A stretch of DNA of 49,015 bases. Origin: Oxalobacteraceae bacterium. GTDB taxonomy: Bacteria > Pseudomonadota > Gammaproteobacteria > Burkholderiales > Burkholderiaceae_D. Under the pieces are notes generated by a model. It was not told the DNA's origin and searched no databases. It saw only the letters and a program-made list of their open reading frames with translations. The translations under genes and the position numbers were made by a program. This document shows, piece after piece, positions 10,408-18,685 of the stretch. Every line of letters begins with the position of its first letter. The first letter of the stretch is position 1. The stretch covers positions 1 to 49,015 of the forward strand of contig JAIZVZ010000022.1 in assembly GCA_021768485.1 (NCBI GenBank), written 5' to 3'.

Positions 10408-12192
10408 ATGCGATTGAAAAAACTGTTTGCCATTGTAACCTTGTCGACGCTTCTTGCCGCATGCGCCTCGCTGCGCGCACCGGCCGTCGCCAATGCACCG
10501 CCGGACACGGCCGCCATGGCACCGTTGCCGATGTTGACCGATGCGTCGGCCGCAGCGGCCTCGCTGCCGGCGGTGGCGCTGGACCGCGACCTGATGTATC
10601 GCTTGCTGGCCGCTGAGCTGGCGTTCCAGCGCAATGACTGGCGCGATGCCTACGTCACCATGCTCGAGGCGGCGCGGCAGACCCGCGACCCGCGCATCGC
10701 GCACCGCGCGATGGAAATGGCAATGGCGGCCAAACAGGCCGGCGAAGCGCTGGTGGCAATTCGCCTGTGGCGCACACTCGATCCGCAATCGGAAGAGGCG
10801 ATGCAGTACTACCTCGGCTTTGCGGTCCTGAACAACCAACTCGACGAGACGCGCGATATTTTTGCCTTGCGCCTGGCCCAGGCGACTCCTGAAACGCGCG
10901 GCGTGGCGATGTTCCAGGTGCAGCGCTTCCTGGGGCGCGCGCAAGACAAGGCCGCCGTGCTGGCCCTGCTCGACAGCTTGCTGGCGCCCTACAAGGATAC
11001 GCTGGAAGCCCATCTGATGCTGGCACAAGCGGCATTTGCCAATCACGACCTGGTGCGCGCCAACGCCGAGGCGCAAGCGGCGCTCGCGCGCGCGCCCGAT
11101 TCGGAACTGGCCTTGTTGACGCAGGCGCAGGTGACGGCCGATCCGGCCCGCGCGGCCGAGCTGACCGCCGATTTTCTGCAGCATCATCCACAGGCAAACA
11201 ATGTCCGCAATGCCTATGCGCGCATGCTGATAGACCAAAAACAATATACGGCAGCGCGCCGCCAGTTCGAGATCCTGCTCAAGCAGCAGCCCGACAAGCT
11301 GATGACCTTGTATGCCCTCGGCGGCCTGTGCATGGAAGAAGGCGACAACGCCGCCGCCGAGCGCTATTTCAAGATGTATCTGGGCCTGCTCGGCGAGCAG
11401 GCCGACGATGAGCGCGACCCGGGCCAGGTGCAGGCAGTGCTGGCGCAGCTGGCGCAACAGCGCGGCGATTCGGCCGCCGCCCTGAACTGGCTGGCGCAGA
11501 TTGAGGCGGCCGACGGCCATAGCGCCCTGTATCTGGCGGCCCAGATCCAGCGCGCCCAAATCATCGCCAAACAGGGCGATGTGCCTGGCGCGCGCAAGGT
11601 GCTGACCGACTTTCACGCCGACGACGATGCCGAGCGGGTGCAGTTGATTCTGGCCGAAGCGCAAATCCTGCGCGATGCCGGCCAGGCCGCGCAAGCCTAT
11701 GCCCTGCTCGAGGCCGGCAAACAGCGTTTCCCCAACGATCCCGATCTGCTCTATGACTTTGCCATGGCCGCCGACAGCATCAACGATGGCGAGGCGATGG
11801 AAGCGGCGCTGCGCCGCGTCATGGCCCTGGTGCCCGACAACCAGCACGCCTACAACGCACTCGGCTACTGGCTGGCGGAACATAATGTCCGCTTGCCGGA
11901 AGCGCTGGAGCTGATCGGCAAGGCCTTGCAGCTGGCGCCCGACGATCCTTTCATCATCGACAGCATGGGCTGGCTGCAGTTCCGCCTCGGCCACCTGGCC
12001 GAAGCCGAAAACTTGCTGCGCCGCGCCTACGCGCTGCGGCCCGATGCCGAAATCGCCGTGCATCTCGGCGAAGTGCTGTGGCAGCGCGGGCAGCAGCTCG
12101 AAGCGCAAACCCTGTGGCGTGCGGCGCTCGCCAAAGATCCCAAAAACGAAGTGTTGAAAAACACCCTGCTTCGCCTGAATGTTACTCTATGA
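10408..12192 (+). CDS. TPR-repeat outer-membrane lipoprotein
   Basis: A 594-residue protein with a lipoprotein signal peptide. The N-terminus MRLKKLFAIVTLSTLLAACA has the lipobox LAAC, with the modified cysteine at about residue 19. The rest is alpha-helical, with many degenerate TPR-like pairs from about residue 60 to the end. The clearest are LAPDDPFIIDSMGWLQFRLG and AENLLRRAYALRPDAEIA near the C-terminus. The family is conserved next to lolB in betaproteobacteria. Its function is not established; an envelope assembly or scaffolding role is likely. I use the ATG at 10408 and not the in-frame TTG at 10393, because only the ATG starts a good signal peptide. It overlaps lolB by four bases (ATGA). 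Confidence 0.85.
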   Translation: MRLKKLFAIVTLSTLLAACASLRAPAVANAPPDTAAMAPLPMLTDASAAAASLPAVALDRDLMYRLLAAELAFQRNDWRDAYVTMLEAARQTRDPRIAHRAMEMAMAAKQAGEALVAIRLWRTLDPQSEEAMQYYLGFAVLNNQLDETRDIFALRLAQATPETRGVAMFQVQRFLGRAQDKAAVLALLDSLLAPYKDTLEAHLMLAQAAFANHDLVRANAEAQAALARAPDSELALLTQAQVTADPARAAELTADFLQHHPQANNVRNAYARMLIDQKQYTAARRQFEILLKQQPDKLMTLYALGGLCMEEGDNAAAERYFKMYLGLLGEQADDERDPGQVQAVLAQLAQQRGDSAAALNWLAQIEAADGHSALYLAAQIQRAQIIAKQGDVPGARKVLTDFHADDDAERVQLILAEAQILRDAGQAAQAYALLEAGKQRFPNDPDLLYDFAMAADSINDGEAMEAALRRVMALVPDNQHAYNALGYWLAEHNVRLPEALELIGKALQLAPDDPFIIDSMGWLQFRLGHLAEAENLLRRAYALRPDAEIAVHLGEVLWQRGQQLEAQTLWRAALAKDPKNEVLKNTLLRLNVTL

Positions 12193-12794
12193 TGCGTCCA
12201 ACCGCTTATTTCATGCCCCTGTGCCTGTGCCTGTCGCTGCTGTTATGCGGCGCCTGCGCCGGCCCGTCCGGCGGCGCCGCCGCACAGGCGCCGCAGGCAC
12301 CGCAAACCTATCGCGAGAACGTGGCGCTAACAGGGCAGATCGCCGTCCATTACCAGCAAAACGGCGAACAGCAACACATGTCGGGCAACTATAACTGGCT
12401 GCAGCAAGACAGCAAAACCAGCGTCACCCTCAGTTCGCCGCTGGGCCAGACGGTGGCGCAGATCGAAGTCACGCCGCAGGCGGCCACCCTGACGCAGGCC
12501 GGACAGGCGCCGCGCAGCGCGCCGAACGTCGACCGCCTCACCACCGAGGTGCTCGGCTGGCCTTTGCCGGTCTCCGGCTTGCGGCACTGGTTGCAGGGCC
12601 GCGCGACAGGCGCCGACGGCCAACCCTTTGTCGCCTCGCCGCAACACGACAGCGTCTACACGGCCGACGGCTGGCATCTGCGCTATGTCTGGGGCGACCA
12701 GCACGCCGCCTTCAAGCGCATCGAGCTCGAACGCTCGGTACCGGCGCAGGCCGCCGACGTTTCGCTGCGCATTACCGTCGCGGAGGCGCATTGA
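12189..12794 (+). CDS. lolB: Outer-membrane lipoprotein insertion protein LolB
   Basis: LolB accepts lipoproteins from periplasmic LolA and inserts them into the outer membrane. The product is 201 residues. After a short signal (LCLCLSLLLCGAC) it has the family pattern: LTGQIAVHYQQNGEQQHMSG, then LSSPLGQTVAQIEVTPQ, LTTEVLGWPLPVSGLRHWLQG and a C-terminal WHLRYVWGD. The lipobox is imperfect. The best cysteine is preceded by CGA rather than L-x-G/A, so the modification site is less clear than usual. The start is the ATG at 12189 inside the upstream stop; a second ATG follows at 12192. It overlaps ispE by one base, placing TPR gene-lolB-ispE in one operon. Confidence 0.9.
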   Translation: MMRPTAYFMPLCLCLSLLLCGACAGPSGGAAAQAPQAPQTYRENVALTGQIAVHYQQNGEQQHMSGNYNWLQQDSKTSVTLSSPLGQTVAQIEVTPQAATLTQAGQAPRSAPNVDRLTTEVLGWPLPVSGLRHWLQGRATGADGQPFVASPQHDSVYTADGWHLRYVWGDQHAAFKRIELERSVPAQAADVSLRITVAEAH

Positions 12795-13708
12795 TGGCGC
12801 CAGCGGCATCGGAAGCGGCGCCGGCCAGGCTCGACAATTGCCCGGCGCCGGCCAAGCTGAACCTGTTTTTGCACGTCACCGGGCGGCGCGCCGATGGCTA
12901 CCATTTGCTGCAAACCGTATTTCAACTGATCGATTACGGCGACCTCTTGCATTTTGAAACACGCAGCGACGGCCGCATCCGGCGCCTGAGCGCGGTCGCC
13001 GGCGTGCCCGAACACAGCGACCTGATCGTGCGCGCGGCCAGCTTGCTGCAGCAGCACTGCGTGGCGGCTGGCCGGCCGGCGCCAGGCGTCGATATCCGCA
13101 TCGACAAGCGCTTGCCGATGGGCGGCGGCCTGGGCGGCGGCTCGTCCGACGCCGCCACCACCCTGATGGCCCTGAACCAGCTGTGGCAAACCGGCTTGAC
13201 GCGCCCGGCGCTGATGGCGCTGGGCGCGCAGCTGGGCGCCGACGTGCCGTTTTTTATCTTCGGCGAAAATGCTTTTGCCGAGGGCATCGGCGAAATATTG
13301 CAGCCCGTCGCCACCGCGGAGTGCTGGTATGTGGTAATCGAACCGGGCGTGGCGGTTGCAACACCAAAAATATTTGCATCAGATGAATTGACAAGAGATA
13401 CGAAAGTCGTCAGAATAACGGACTTTTCAAGGCATGACGCATTACATTGCGGCTTTGGTAAAAATGATTTGCAAGAAGTCGCCGTCAAGTTATTTGCACC
13501 AATTAATGACGCAATAGAGTGGCTAAAAACGTATGGCGATGCTAGAATGACCGGCTCAGGCGCATGTGTGTTTTGCGCGGTATCAACTGAGCAGGCGGCG
13601 GACGCGGTATTGAGAAATGTACCGGCCTGCTGGAAAGCGTGGAAAGCGCGTGCACTACGGCGCCATCCGATGCTTTCGATAATTGGCGCCGGGCATGCGG
13701 CAAATTGA
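12794..13708 (+). CDS. ispE: 4-diphosphocytidyl-2-C-methyl-D-erythritol kinase
   Basis: IspE phosphorylates CDP-methylerythritol in the MEP isoprenoid pathway. It is a 304-residue GHMP kinase with the substrate motif CPAPAKLNLFLHVTGRRADG, the ATP-binding glycine-rich loop PMGGGLGGGSSDAA and the C-terminal motif MTGSGACVF. The start is the ATG overlapping the lolB stop. Codon use changes abruptly at about 13360. The first half has the high third-position GC of its neighbours. The second half is rich in AGA, ATA, TTA and AAA codons, and the AT-richness continues past the stop towards the tRNA. The reading frame and the conserved C-terminal motif are intact, so the gene should work. Confidence 0.95.
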   Translation: MAPAASEAAPARLDNCPAPAKLNLFLHVTGRRADGYHLLQTVFQLIDYGDLLHFETRSDGRIRRLSAVAGVPEHSDLIVRAASLLQQHCVAAGRPAPGVDIRIDKRLPMGGGLGGGSSDAATTLMALNQLWQTGLTRPALMALGAQLGADVPFFIFGENAFAEGIGEILQPVATAECWYVVIEPGVAVATPKIFASDELTRDTKVVRITDFSRHDALHCGFGKNDLQEVAVKLFAPINDAIEWLKTYGDARMTGSGACVFCAVSTEQAADAVLRNVPACWKAWKARALRRHPMLSIIGAGHAAN

Positions 13709-13853
13709 GCAAAAGCAGTAAAAATGCAGTAAAAAGTAAAAAAGCAGTGATAAAATTGGTGCTTCAGTCATTAAATCGCACCAATGTAGTAAAAAATTCG
13801 TTTGACCTGAACAGCAGAATCAAGCACCATTCAGGCCGAACAAAAAGTTACGT
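13709..13853. other. AT-rich spacer with short repeats and two hairpins before tRNA-Gln
   Basis: The sequence GCAGTAAAAA occurs twice with small changes nearby (13723-13750). A clean 8-bp inverted repeat ATTGGTGC/GCACCAAT with a 15-base loop lies at 13755-13785. A weaker one (CCTGAA/TTCAGG) lies at 13806-13835. No poly-T follows either stem, so they are not typical terminators. They could be processing or regulatory structures of the ispE-tRNA transcript. Confidence 0.45.
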
Positions 13854-13930
13854 AGGGGAATCGCCAAGCTGGTTAAGGCACTGGATTTTGATTCCAGCAT
13901 GCGAAGGTTCGAATCCTTCTTCCCCTGCCA
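13854..13930 (+). tRNA. tRNA-Gln (anticodon TTG)
   Basis: A 77-base cloverleaf including an encoded CCA end. The acceptor stem is AGGGGAA/TTCCCCT. The anticodon arm is CTGGA-TTTTGAT-TCCAG, giving anticodon TTG. The T arm is GAAGG-TTCGAAT-CCTTC, followed by discriminator G and CCA. Its position between ispE and prs is the conserved betaproteobacterial order. No phage attachment repeat is seen at its 3' end. Confidence 0.96.
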
Positions 13931-14165
13931 CTCACAATGAAGCGTTGGAATCATGTCAGCATAGAAGCAACAACGAAACGACATTCCCGCGCGACATGGG
14001 CACTCTTGCAGTGCCGGTCCAAGCGAACCGCCAACGCGCACCGCGCGAGCCTAGTTTGCGCAGCATGACAATCAACCAGACAACAGATCGAAAAAATATA
14101 ACCGCACTTGCAAGCAAACTGTCTTGCGGTGTGTGCTTCTCATTTGACAATCAATTGGAATTTTC

Positions 14166-15116
14166 ATGGCGTACCAAAACCTGATGGTTTTTACCGGCAA
14201 TGCAAACCCTGCGTTGGCGGTAGGAGTTGCGAGCCAGCTGGGCATCCCTCTCGGAAAGGCGATGGTCTCGCGCTTTTCCGACGGCGAGGTCATGGTTGAA
14301 ATTAACGAAAACGTGCGCGGCAAAGATGTTTTTGTCGTGCAATCGACCTGCGCGCCGACCAATGACAGCCTGATGGAAGTCATCCTGATGGTCGATGCGC
14401 TCAAGCGCGCCTCGGCCGGCCGCATCACTGCCGCCATCCCGTATTTCGGTTATGCGCGCCAGGATCGCCGTCCGCGTTCGGCGCGGGTGGCCATTTCGGC
14501 CAAGGTCGTTGCCAATATGCTACAGAGCGCCGGCGTCGATCGCGTCGTCATCATGGATTTGCATGCCGACCAGATTCAGGGCTTTTTCGATATCCCGGTC
14601 GACAATATTTACGCCTCGCCGATTTTGTTGGCAGATTTGCAAAAACGTAATTATAGCGATCTGCTGGTCGTCTCGCCCGACGTCGGCGGCGTGGTCCGGG
14701 CCCGCGCCCTGGCCAAGCGCCTGAGCTGCGATCTGGCCATCATCGACAAGCGCCGGCCAAAGGCCAACGTCTCCGAAGTGATGAATATCATCGGCGAAGT
14801 CGACGGCCGCAATTGCGTGATCATGGATGATATGGTCGATACCGCCGGCACGCTGACCAAGGCAGCCGAAGTGCTCAAGGACCGCGGCGCCAAGAAAGTG
14901 GTCGCGTATTGCACCCATCCGGTGCTGTCGGGGCCGGCACTCGAGCGCATCAGCAATTCGCCGCTCGACGAACTGGTGGTCACCGATACGATTCCGCTAT
15001 CGAAAGAAGCTGTCGCGTGTGGCAAAATCCGGCAATTGACGTGCGCCCCGCTGCTGGCCGAAACCTTCCGCCGCATTACCAAGGGCGATTCGGTGATGTC
15101 GCTGTTTATCGATTAA
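14166..15116 (+). CDS. prs: Ribose-phosphate pyrophosphokinase (PRPP synthase)
   Basis: This enzyme makes phosphoribosyl pyrophosphate from ribose 5-phosphate and ATP for nucleotide, histidine, tryptophan and NAD synthesis. It is 316 residues, the class I length. Signatures are [32 protein letters not shown] (catalytic flexible-loop region), the metal/PRPP signature [11 protein letters not shown] and the PRPP-binding loop [14 protein letters not shown]. The C-terminus ends GDSVMSLF. The ATG at 14166 gives the standard N-terminus and has only a weak ribosome site (GGAA). The 235-bp leader after tRNA-Gln contains a TTGACA at 14144 too close to the start to be its promoter. It is followed by two hairpins, then rplY. 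Confidence 0.97.
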   Translation: MAYQNLMVFTGNANPALAVGVASQLGIPLGKAMVSRFSDGEVMVEINENVRGKDVFVVQSTCAPTNDSLMEVILMVDALKRASAGRITAAIPYFGYARQDRRPRSARVAISAKVVANMLQSAGVDRVVIMDLHADQIQGFFDIPVDNIYASPILLADLQKRNYSDLLVVSPDVGGVVRARALAKRLSCDLAIIDKRRPKANVSEVMNIIGEVDGRNCVIMDDMVDTAGTLTKAAEVLKDRGAKKVVAYCTHPVLSGPALERISNSPLDELVVTDTIPLSKEAVACGKIRQLTCAPLLAETFRRITKGDSVMSLFID

Positions 15117-15146
15117 GCTGATTGAGCTTGTTGGGCAAGATTATGA

Positions 15147-15200
15147 AGACCGCTGTCGCGGTCTGACCGTTTTCATAAGCGCTGCTTCTGGCAGCGTTTA
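15147..15200 (+). terminator. Two consecutive hairpins between prs and rplY
   Basis: The first is a perfect 7-bp stem, AGACCGC/GCGGTCT with loop TGTC (15147-15164), followed by GACCGTTTTC. The second is CGCTGC/GCAGCG with loop TTCTG (15180-15196), followed by TTTATTTTC. Either may be a weak or partial terminator, or a site of rplY control. Confidence 0.5.
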
Positions 15201-15271
15201 TTTTCGAAATTCCCTGGTCGCGGGGAATTTCACCACGCTGGCATTATTGCCGGCCATTTTTGGAGTTTCAA

Positions 15272-15943
15272 ATGAAAGTTATCGCATTCAAACGTGATTT
15301 GCAAGGTACCGGAGCGAGCCGCCGCCTTCGTATCGCAGGCCAGACCCCTGGCATCGTCTATGGCGGCACCAGCGCGCCGGTTGCCATCTCGCTCGACCAC
15401 AATGCGCTGTACCATGCATTGAAAAAAGAAGCTTTCCACTCGTCGATTCTCGACCTGGAAATTGATGGCAAGACCGAACAAGTGCTGCTGCGCGACTTCC
15501 AGATTCACGCGTTCAAGCAACTGGTTTTGCACGCTGACTTCCAACGCATCGATGCAAGCCAAAAAATCCACGTCAAGGTTGCACTGCACTTCATCAACGG
15601 CGACATTTCGCCGGCCGTCAAGAACGCTGGCGCGATCATCAGCCACGTCATGACCGACCTCGAAATCAGCTGCCTGCCAGCGCATTTGCCTGAGTTCATC
15701 ACCGTTGACCTGGCCGGCATCGATGTTGGCCACTCGATCCATCTGAACGACTTGAAATTGCCTGAAGGCGTGACCGCCATCGCGCACGGCGACAACCAAA
15801 CCGTTGCCACCGCTGCCGTTCCTGCCGGTCAAGCTGCAGCTGAAGCCGAAGCTGAAGCCGCTGCCGAAGCACCTGCAGCTGCACCAGCGGCCGCACCGGC
15901 TGCTGCTGCCGCACCGGCTGCCAAGCCAGCTGCCAAGAAGTAA
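15272..15943 (+). CDS. rplY: 50S ribosomal protein L25/general stress protein Ctc
   Basis: L25 binds 5S rRNA in the large subunit. This is the long (TL5/Ctc) form: an N-terminal beta-barrel L25 domain (about 1-95), a C-terminal beta domain (about 96-185), and a low-complexity Ala/Pro/Glu tail ending KPAAKK (about 187-223). The start is the ATG at 15272 with a GGAG ribosome site 6 bases upstream; an in-frame TTG at 15260 is rejected. The order prs-rplY-pth is conserved in many bacteria. The gene is closed by a strong terminator at 15977. The repetitive tail is variable between species and is probably flexible. Confidence 0.95.
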   Translation: MKVIAFKRDLQGTGASRRLRIAGQTPGIVYGGTSAPVAISLDHNALYHALKKEAFHSSILDLEIDGKTEQVLLRDFQIHAFKQLVLHADFQRIDASQKIHVKVALHFINGDISPAVKNAGAIISHVMTDLEISCLPAHLPEFITVDLAGIDVGHSIHLNDLKLPEGVTAIAHGDNQTVATAAVPAGQAAAEAEAEAAAEAPAAAPAAAPAAAAAPAAKPAAKK

Positions 15944-15976
15944 TTTGCCTGAACGCCCTGGCGTTCTTGCATGGCA

Positions 15977-16002
15977 AACCCGCCCTTTGTGGCGGGTTTT
16001 TT
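15977..16002 (+). terminator. Rho-independent terminator after rplY
   Basis: A perfect 8-bp stem AACCCGCC/GGCGGGTT with loop CTTTGT, followed by TTTT. It lies 33 bases after the rplY stop. Confidence 0.85.
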
Positions 16003-16091
16003 ATTGTGCCGCACTGCCGCCGCCCTATCGCCCCGTGGTGCAAGTGCACAATGTAAGTCTTATAATGCTATTTTCGATTTAACAAGATCTC

Positions 16092-16685
16092 ATGTCCATC
16101 CGCCTCATCGTCGGCCTCGGCAACCCCGGCCCGGAATACGAACAAACGCGCCATAACGCCGGTTTCTGGCTGGTCGACAATCTTGCCGCCAGCTTGGGCG
16201 GCACGCGCTTGCAACGCGAAGCGCGCTTTCACGGCTTTCTGGCCAAAACCGCCATCGGCGGCCATGAGCTCTGGCTGCTCGAACCGCAGACCTTCATGAA
16301 CCGCTCCGGCCAGGCGGTCGGCGCGCTGGCCAATTTTTACAAGATCGGCGCCGATGAAATCCTCGTCGTGCATGATGAGCTCGATCTGCCGCCGGGCATC
16401 GCCAAACTGAAAAAAGGCGGCTCCTCAGGCGGGCACAATGGCCTCAAAGACATCACCGCCAGTCTCGGCACGCAAGATTACTGGCGTTTGCGCATCGGCG
16501 TCGGCCATCCGCGCACGGCCGGCTCGCAGCAGGCGGTGGCCGACTATGTCTTGCATCGGCCGCGCAAAGAAGAGCAAAGCCTGATCGACGACGCCCTGGC
16601 GCACAGCCTGGCCGTCATTGGCCTGCTGGCCGAGGGCAAATTCAATGCGGCGACGATGCAACTGCATACCGCGCCCGGCGCATGA
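16092..16685 (+). CDS. pth: Peptidyl-tRNA hydrolase
   Basis: Pth recycles peptidyl-tRNAs that drop off ribosomes by cleaving the ester bond between peptide and tRNA. It is 197 residues, the normal bacterial length. Catalytic H21 is in [10 protein letters not shown]. The substrate-binding asparagines are in TFMNRSG and SGGHNGLKD, and D lies in [10 protein letters not shown]. It sits between the rplY terminator and ychF. The 163-bp gap to ychF contains no clear terminator, so readthrough from pth is possible. The start ATG at 16092 is unambiguous. Confidence 0.97.
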   Translation: MSIRLIVGLGNPGPEYEQTRHNAGFWLVDNLAASLGGTRLQREARFHGFLAKTAIGGHELWLLEPQTFMNRSGQAVGALANFYKIGADEILVVHDELDLPPGIAKLKKGGSSGGHNGLKDITASLGTQDYWRLRIGVGHPRTAGSQQAVADYVLHRPRKEEQSLIDDALAHSLAVIGLLAEGKFNAATMQLHTAPGA

Positions 16686-16848
16686 CGGCGCGTCGAGGCG
16701 CAGGCGCCGCCGGCCGGCCTCGGGCAATTGCCTGTAACGGCCAGCAAGCGCATCACTAAAGCCGGCAAATCGCACATAAGCTCCGCGTAACAGCCGGCTT
16801 CCGGTAAAATAGCCGGCTATCTTCCCATTCTTCTGCAGAGTACATATC

Positions 16849-17940
16849 ATGAGTCTTCAATGCGGCATCGTCGGCCTGCCCAACGTCGGTAAATCCACCC
16901 TGTTCAATGCCCTGACCAAGGCCGGCATCCCCGCCGAAAACTACCCTTTTTGCACCATCGAACCGAATGTCGGCGTCGTTGAAGTCCCCGATCCGCGCCT
17001 GAAAGCGCTGGCCGAGATCGTCAAGCCGGAACGCGTGCTGCCGGCCGTGGTCGAGTTCGTCGACATCGCCGGCCTGGTGGCCGGCGCCTCCAAGGGCGAA
17101 GGCCTGGGCAATCAATTCCTGTCGCACATCCGTGAAACCGACGCCATCGTCAACGTCGTGCGCTGTTTTGAAGACGACAATGTGATCCACGTCGCCGGCA
17201 AGGTCAGCCCGCTCGACGATATCGAAGTGATCCAGACCGAACTGGCGCTGGCCGATATGGGCGCAGTCGAAAAAGCGATCCACCGCGAAAACAAGAAAGC
17301 GCGTTCCGGCGACAAGGATGCCGCCAAGCTGACTGCCCTGCTCGAGCGCATGATGCCGTTCCTGAACGATGCCAAGCCGGTGCGGGCCATGGGCCTCGAT
17401 GCCGAAGAAATGGCACTGATCAAGCCGCTATGCCTGATCACGGCCAAGCCGGCCATGTATGTGGCCAACGTCGCCGACGACGGCTTTAGCAACAACCCCT
17501 TGCTGGACCAGCTGACGGCCTATGCCAAGGCGCAAAACGCGCCGCTGGTGGCGATCTGCGCCTCGATCGAAGCGGAAATCGCCGACCTCGACGACGACGA
17601 CAAGGGCGCCTTCCTGGCCGACATGGGCATGGAAGAACCGGGCCTCGACCGCCTGATCCGCGGCGCCTATAAATTGCTGGGGCTGCAGACGTATTTCACG
17701 GCCGGCGTCAAGGAAGTGCGGGCCTGGACCATCCATGCCGGCGACACGGCGCCGCAGGCGGCCGGCGTCATCCACACCGATTTCGAGCGCGGCTTCATTC
17801 GCGCCCAGACCATCGCTTACGACGATTTCGTTGCCTTCAAGGGCGAAGCCGGCGCAAAGGAAGCCGGCAAGATGCGCGCCGAAGGCAAGGAATATGTGGT
17901 CAAGGATGGCGATGTGCTGAACTTCCTGTTCAACGTCTAA
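16849..17940 (+). CDS. ychF: Redox-regulated ATPase YchF (Obg-family, OLA1-like)
   Basis: A 363-residue P-loop protein with Walker [10 protein letters not shown] at residues 8-16, the switch sequence TIEPNVGVV and a [18 protein letters not shown]3 region. A coiled middle region follows, then a C-terminal TGS domain (about 278-360, [13 protein letters not shown] ... [13 protein letters not shown]). In place of the G4 motif NKxD it reads NVAD, the change that gives YchF its preference for ATP over GTP. It binds ribosomes and is linked to oxidative-stress response and translation of leaderless mRNAs. It often follows pth, as here. It is the last core gene before the accessory region, and a perfect 14-bp-stem terminator follows. 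Confidence 0.96.
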   Translation: MSLQCGIVGLPNVGKSTLFNALTKAGIPAENYPFCTIEPNVGVVEVPDPRLKALAEIVKPERVLPAVVEFVDIAGLVAGASKGEGLGNQFLSHIRETDAIVNVVRCFEDDNVIHVAGKVSPLDDIEVIQTELALADMGAVEKAIHRENKKARSGDKDAAKLTALLERMMPFLNDAKPVRAMGLDAEEMALIKPLCLITAKPAMYVANVADDGFSNNPLLDQLTAYAKAQNAPLVAICASIEAEIADLDDDDKGAFLADMGMEEPGLDRLIRGAYKLLGLQTYFTAGVKEVRAWTIHAGDTAPQAAGVIHTDFERGFIRAQTIAYDDFVAFKGEAGAKEAGKMRAEGKEYVVKDGDVLNFLFNV

Positions 17941-18000
17941 GTTGCCTTGATGCAATTTACTGAAATGCTATGTAATCTGATGTAGCATTCTGAAACCTTG

Positions 18001-18038
18001 AAAAGTGCCTGATTTCCCTTTGGAATCAGGCACTTTTT
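18001..18038 (+). terminator. Strong rho-independent terminator after ychF
   Basis: A perfect 14-bp stem (AAAAGTGCCTGATT/AATCAGGCACTTTT) with a 9-base loop and trailing Ts. A-runs on the 5' side make it plausibly bidirectional. It marks the left edge of the accessory region. Confidence 0.88.
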
Positions 18039-18114
18039 GTTTGTGGATGCGTTTGCTGAAAGCATGTGAAAGCTTCTGAAATTTCACGAGCATTCAAAGT
18101 AAAAAGTGGTACAA

Positions 18115-18125
18115 AAGTGGGTATG
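18115..18125. repeat. AAGTGGGTATG repeat, left copy
   Basis: AAGTGGGTATG occurs here and at 21343-21353, and GTGGGTAT occurs again at 21357-21364. A degenerate copy AAGTGGTAC precedes it at about 18104. Clusters like this near tyrosine integrases are often arm-type binding sites. That reading is an inference. Confidence 0.45.
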
Positions 18126-18628
18126 GTCGTTTTTGCTTCGTTGCAAAGCATGGCGGAGGCTTCCAGACCAAGCAAGCATTCCGCTTGATGTGGCTAACCT
18201 TGACCCGGCCAAACGAGTCCGTGCAATCTGAATGGGACGAGTTTGATCTAGATTCCGCTGTGTGGAAAATTCCGGCACGGCGCATGAAGGCAAGGCGCGA
18301 ACACGTTGTGCCATTACCTACCCAGGCCGTGTTATTGCTGCGCGCTATGCAGCCGATCACAGGCACGTCGAAATACGTTTTCCCCAATCGTGATGATCGA
18401 TCTCGCCCAATGGCCGATGCGGCACTTCGAAGTGCGTTGAAGGCTCTTGGTTTGGCGACAAAATATTCTCCACACGGTACGCGTACCACTGGCTCGACTC
18501 GGTTAAATGAAATGGGCTTTCGGTTTGATGTGATTGAAGCCCAATTAGCTCATATCGAGCCTAATGCGGTCCGGCGTACGTACAACCATGCTTCTTATTT
18601 TGACGAACGTAGGGACATGATGCTGGAC

Positions 18629-18644
18629 TGCCCCAACAACACTA
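18629..18644. repeat. 16-bp direct repeat, left copy
   Basis: TGCCCCAACAACACTA is identical to 21611-21626 and in the same orientation. The copies are 2982 bases apart, with no extension on either side. This copy lies where the integrase coding sequence stops resembling its family. A possible attachment-site core or recombination junction. Confidence 0.6.
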
Positions 18645-18685
18645 GACATTCCTGGCCTATGATTTGAGCATAGGAGGCGGTGTCG

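Larger units (their letters stand above)
18080..18667 (+). pseudogene. Truncated tyrosine recombinase (P4/DUF4102-type integrase), C-terminal catalytic part
   Basis: The frame is open from a stop at 18077-18079 to 18667. Recognisable integrase sequence runs from about 18158 (GFQTKQAFRLMWLTLTRPNE) to about 18628. It retains the four tyrosine-recombinase landmarks. These are Arg in LTRPNE, His and Arg in PHGTR, His in LAHIE, and the nucleophile-type Tyr in RRTYNHASYFDERR. The motif WKIPARRMKARREHVVPL is typical of the P4-like family. The N-terminal DNA-binding half (over 200 residues) is missing, and the last 14 residues (from CPNNTRHSWPMI) do not look like the family. The break falls exactly at a 16-bp direct repeat. 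It is probably inactive. The nearest ATG is at 18188, in the middle of the domain. Confidence 0.85.

Noticed and set aside
10360-12108. A 582-codon minus-strand frame opposite the TPR lipoprotein gene
   Set aside because: Gln/His/Arg-rich mirror frame; the plus-strand gene has a signal peptide and TPR-like repeats.
13854-13930. tRNA-Gln as the attachment site of the island
   Set aside because: No copy of its 3' end is found near the integrase remnant or elsewhere in the window, and four core genes separate them.
14144-14149. TTGACA as a -35 element for prs
   Set aside because: It is only 16 bases before the prs ATG, so no -10 and leader would fit.
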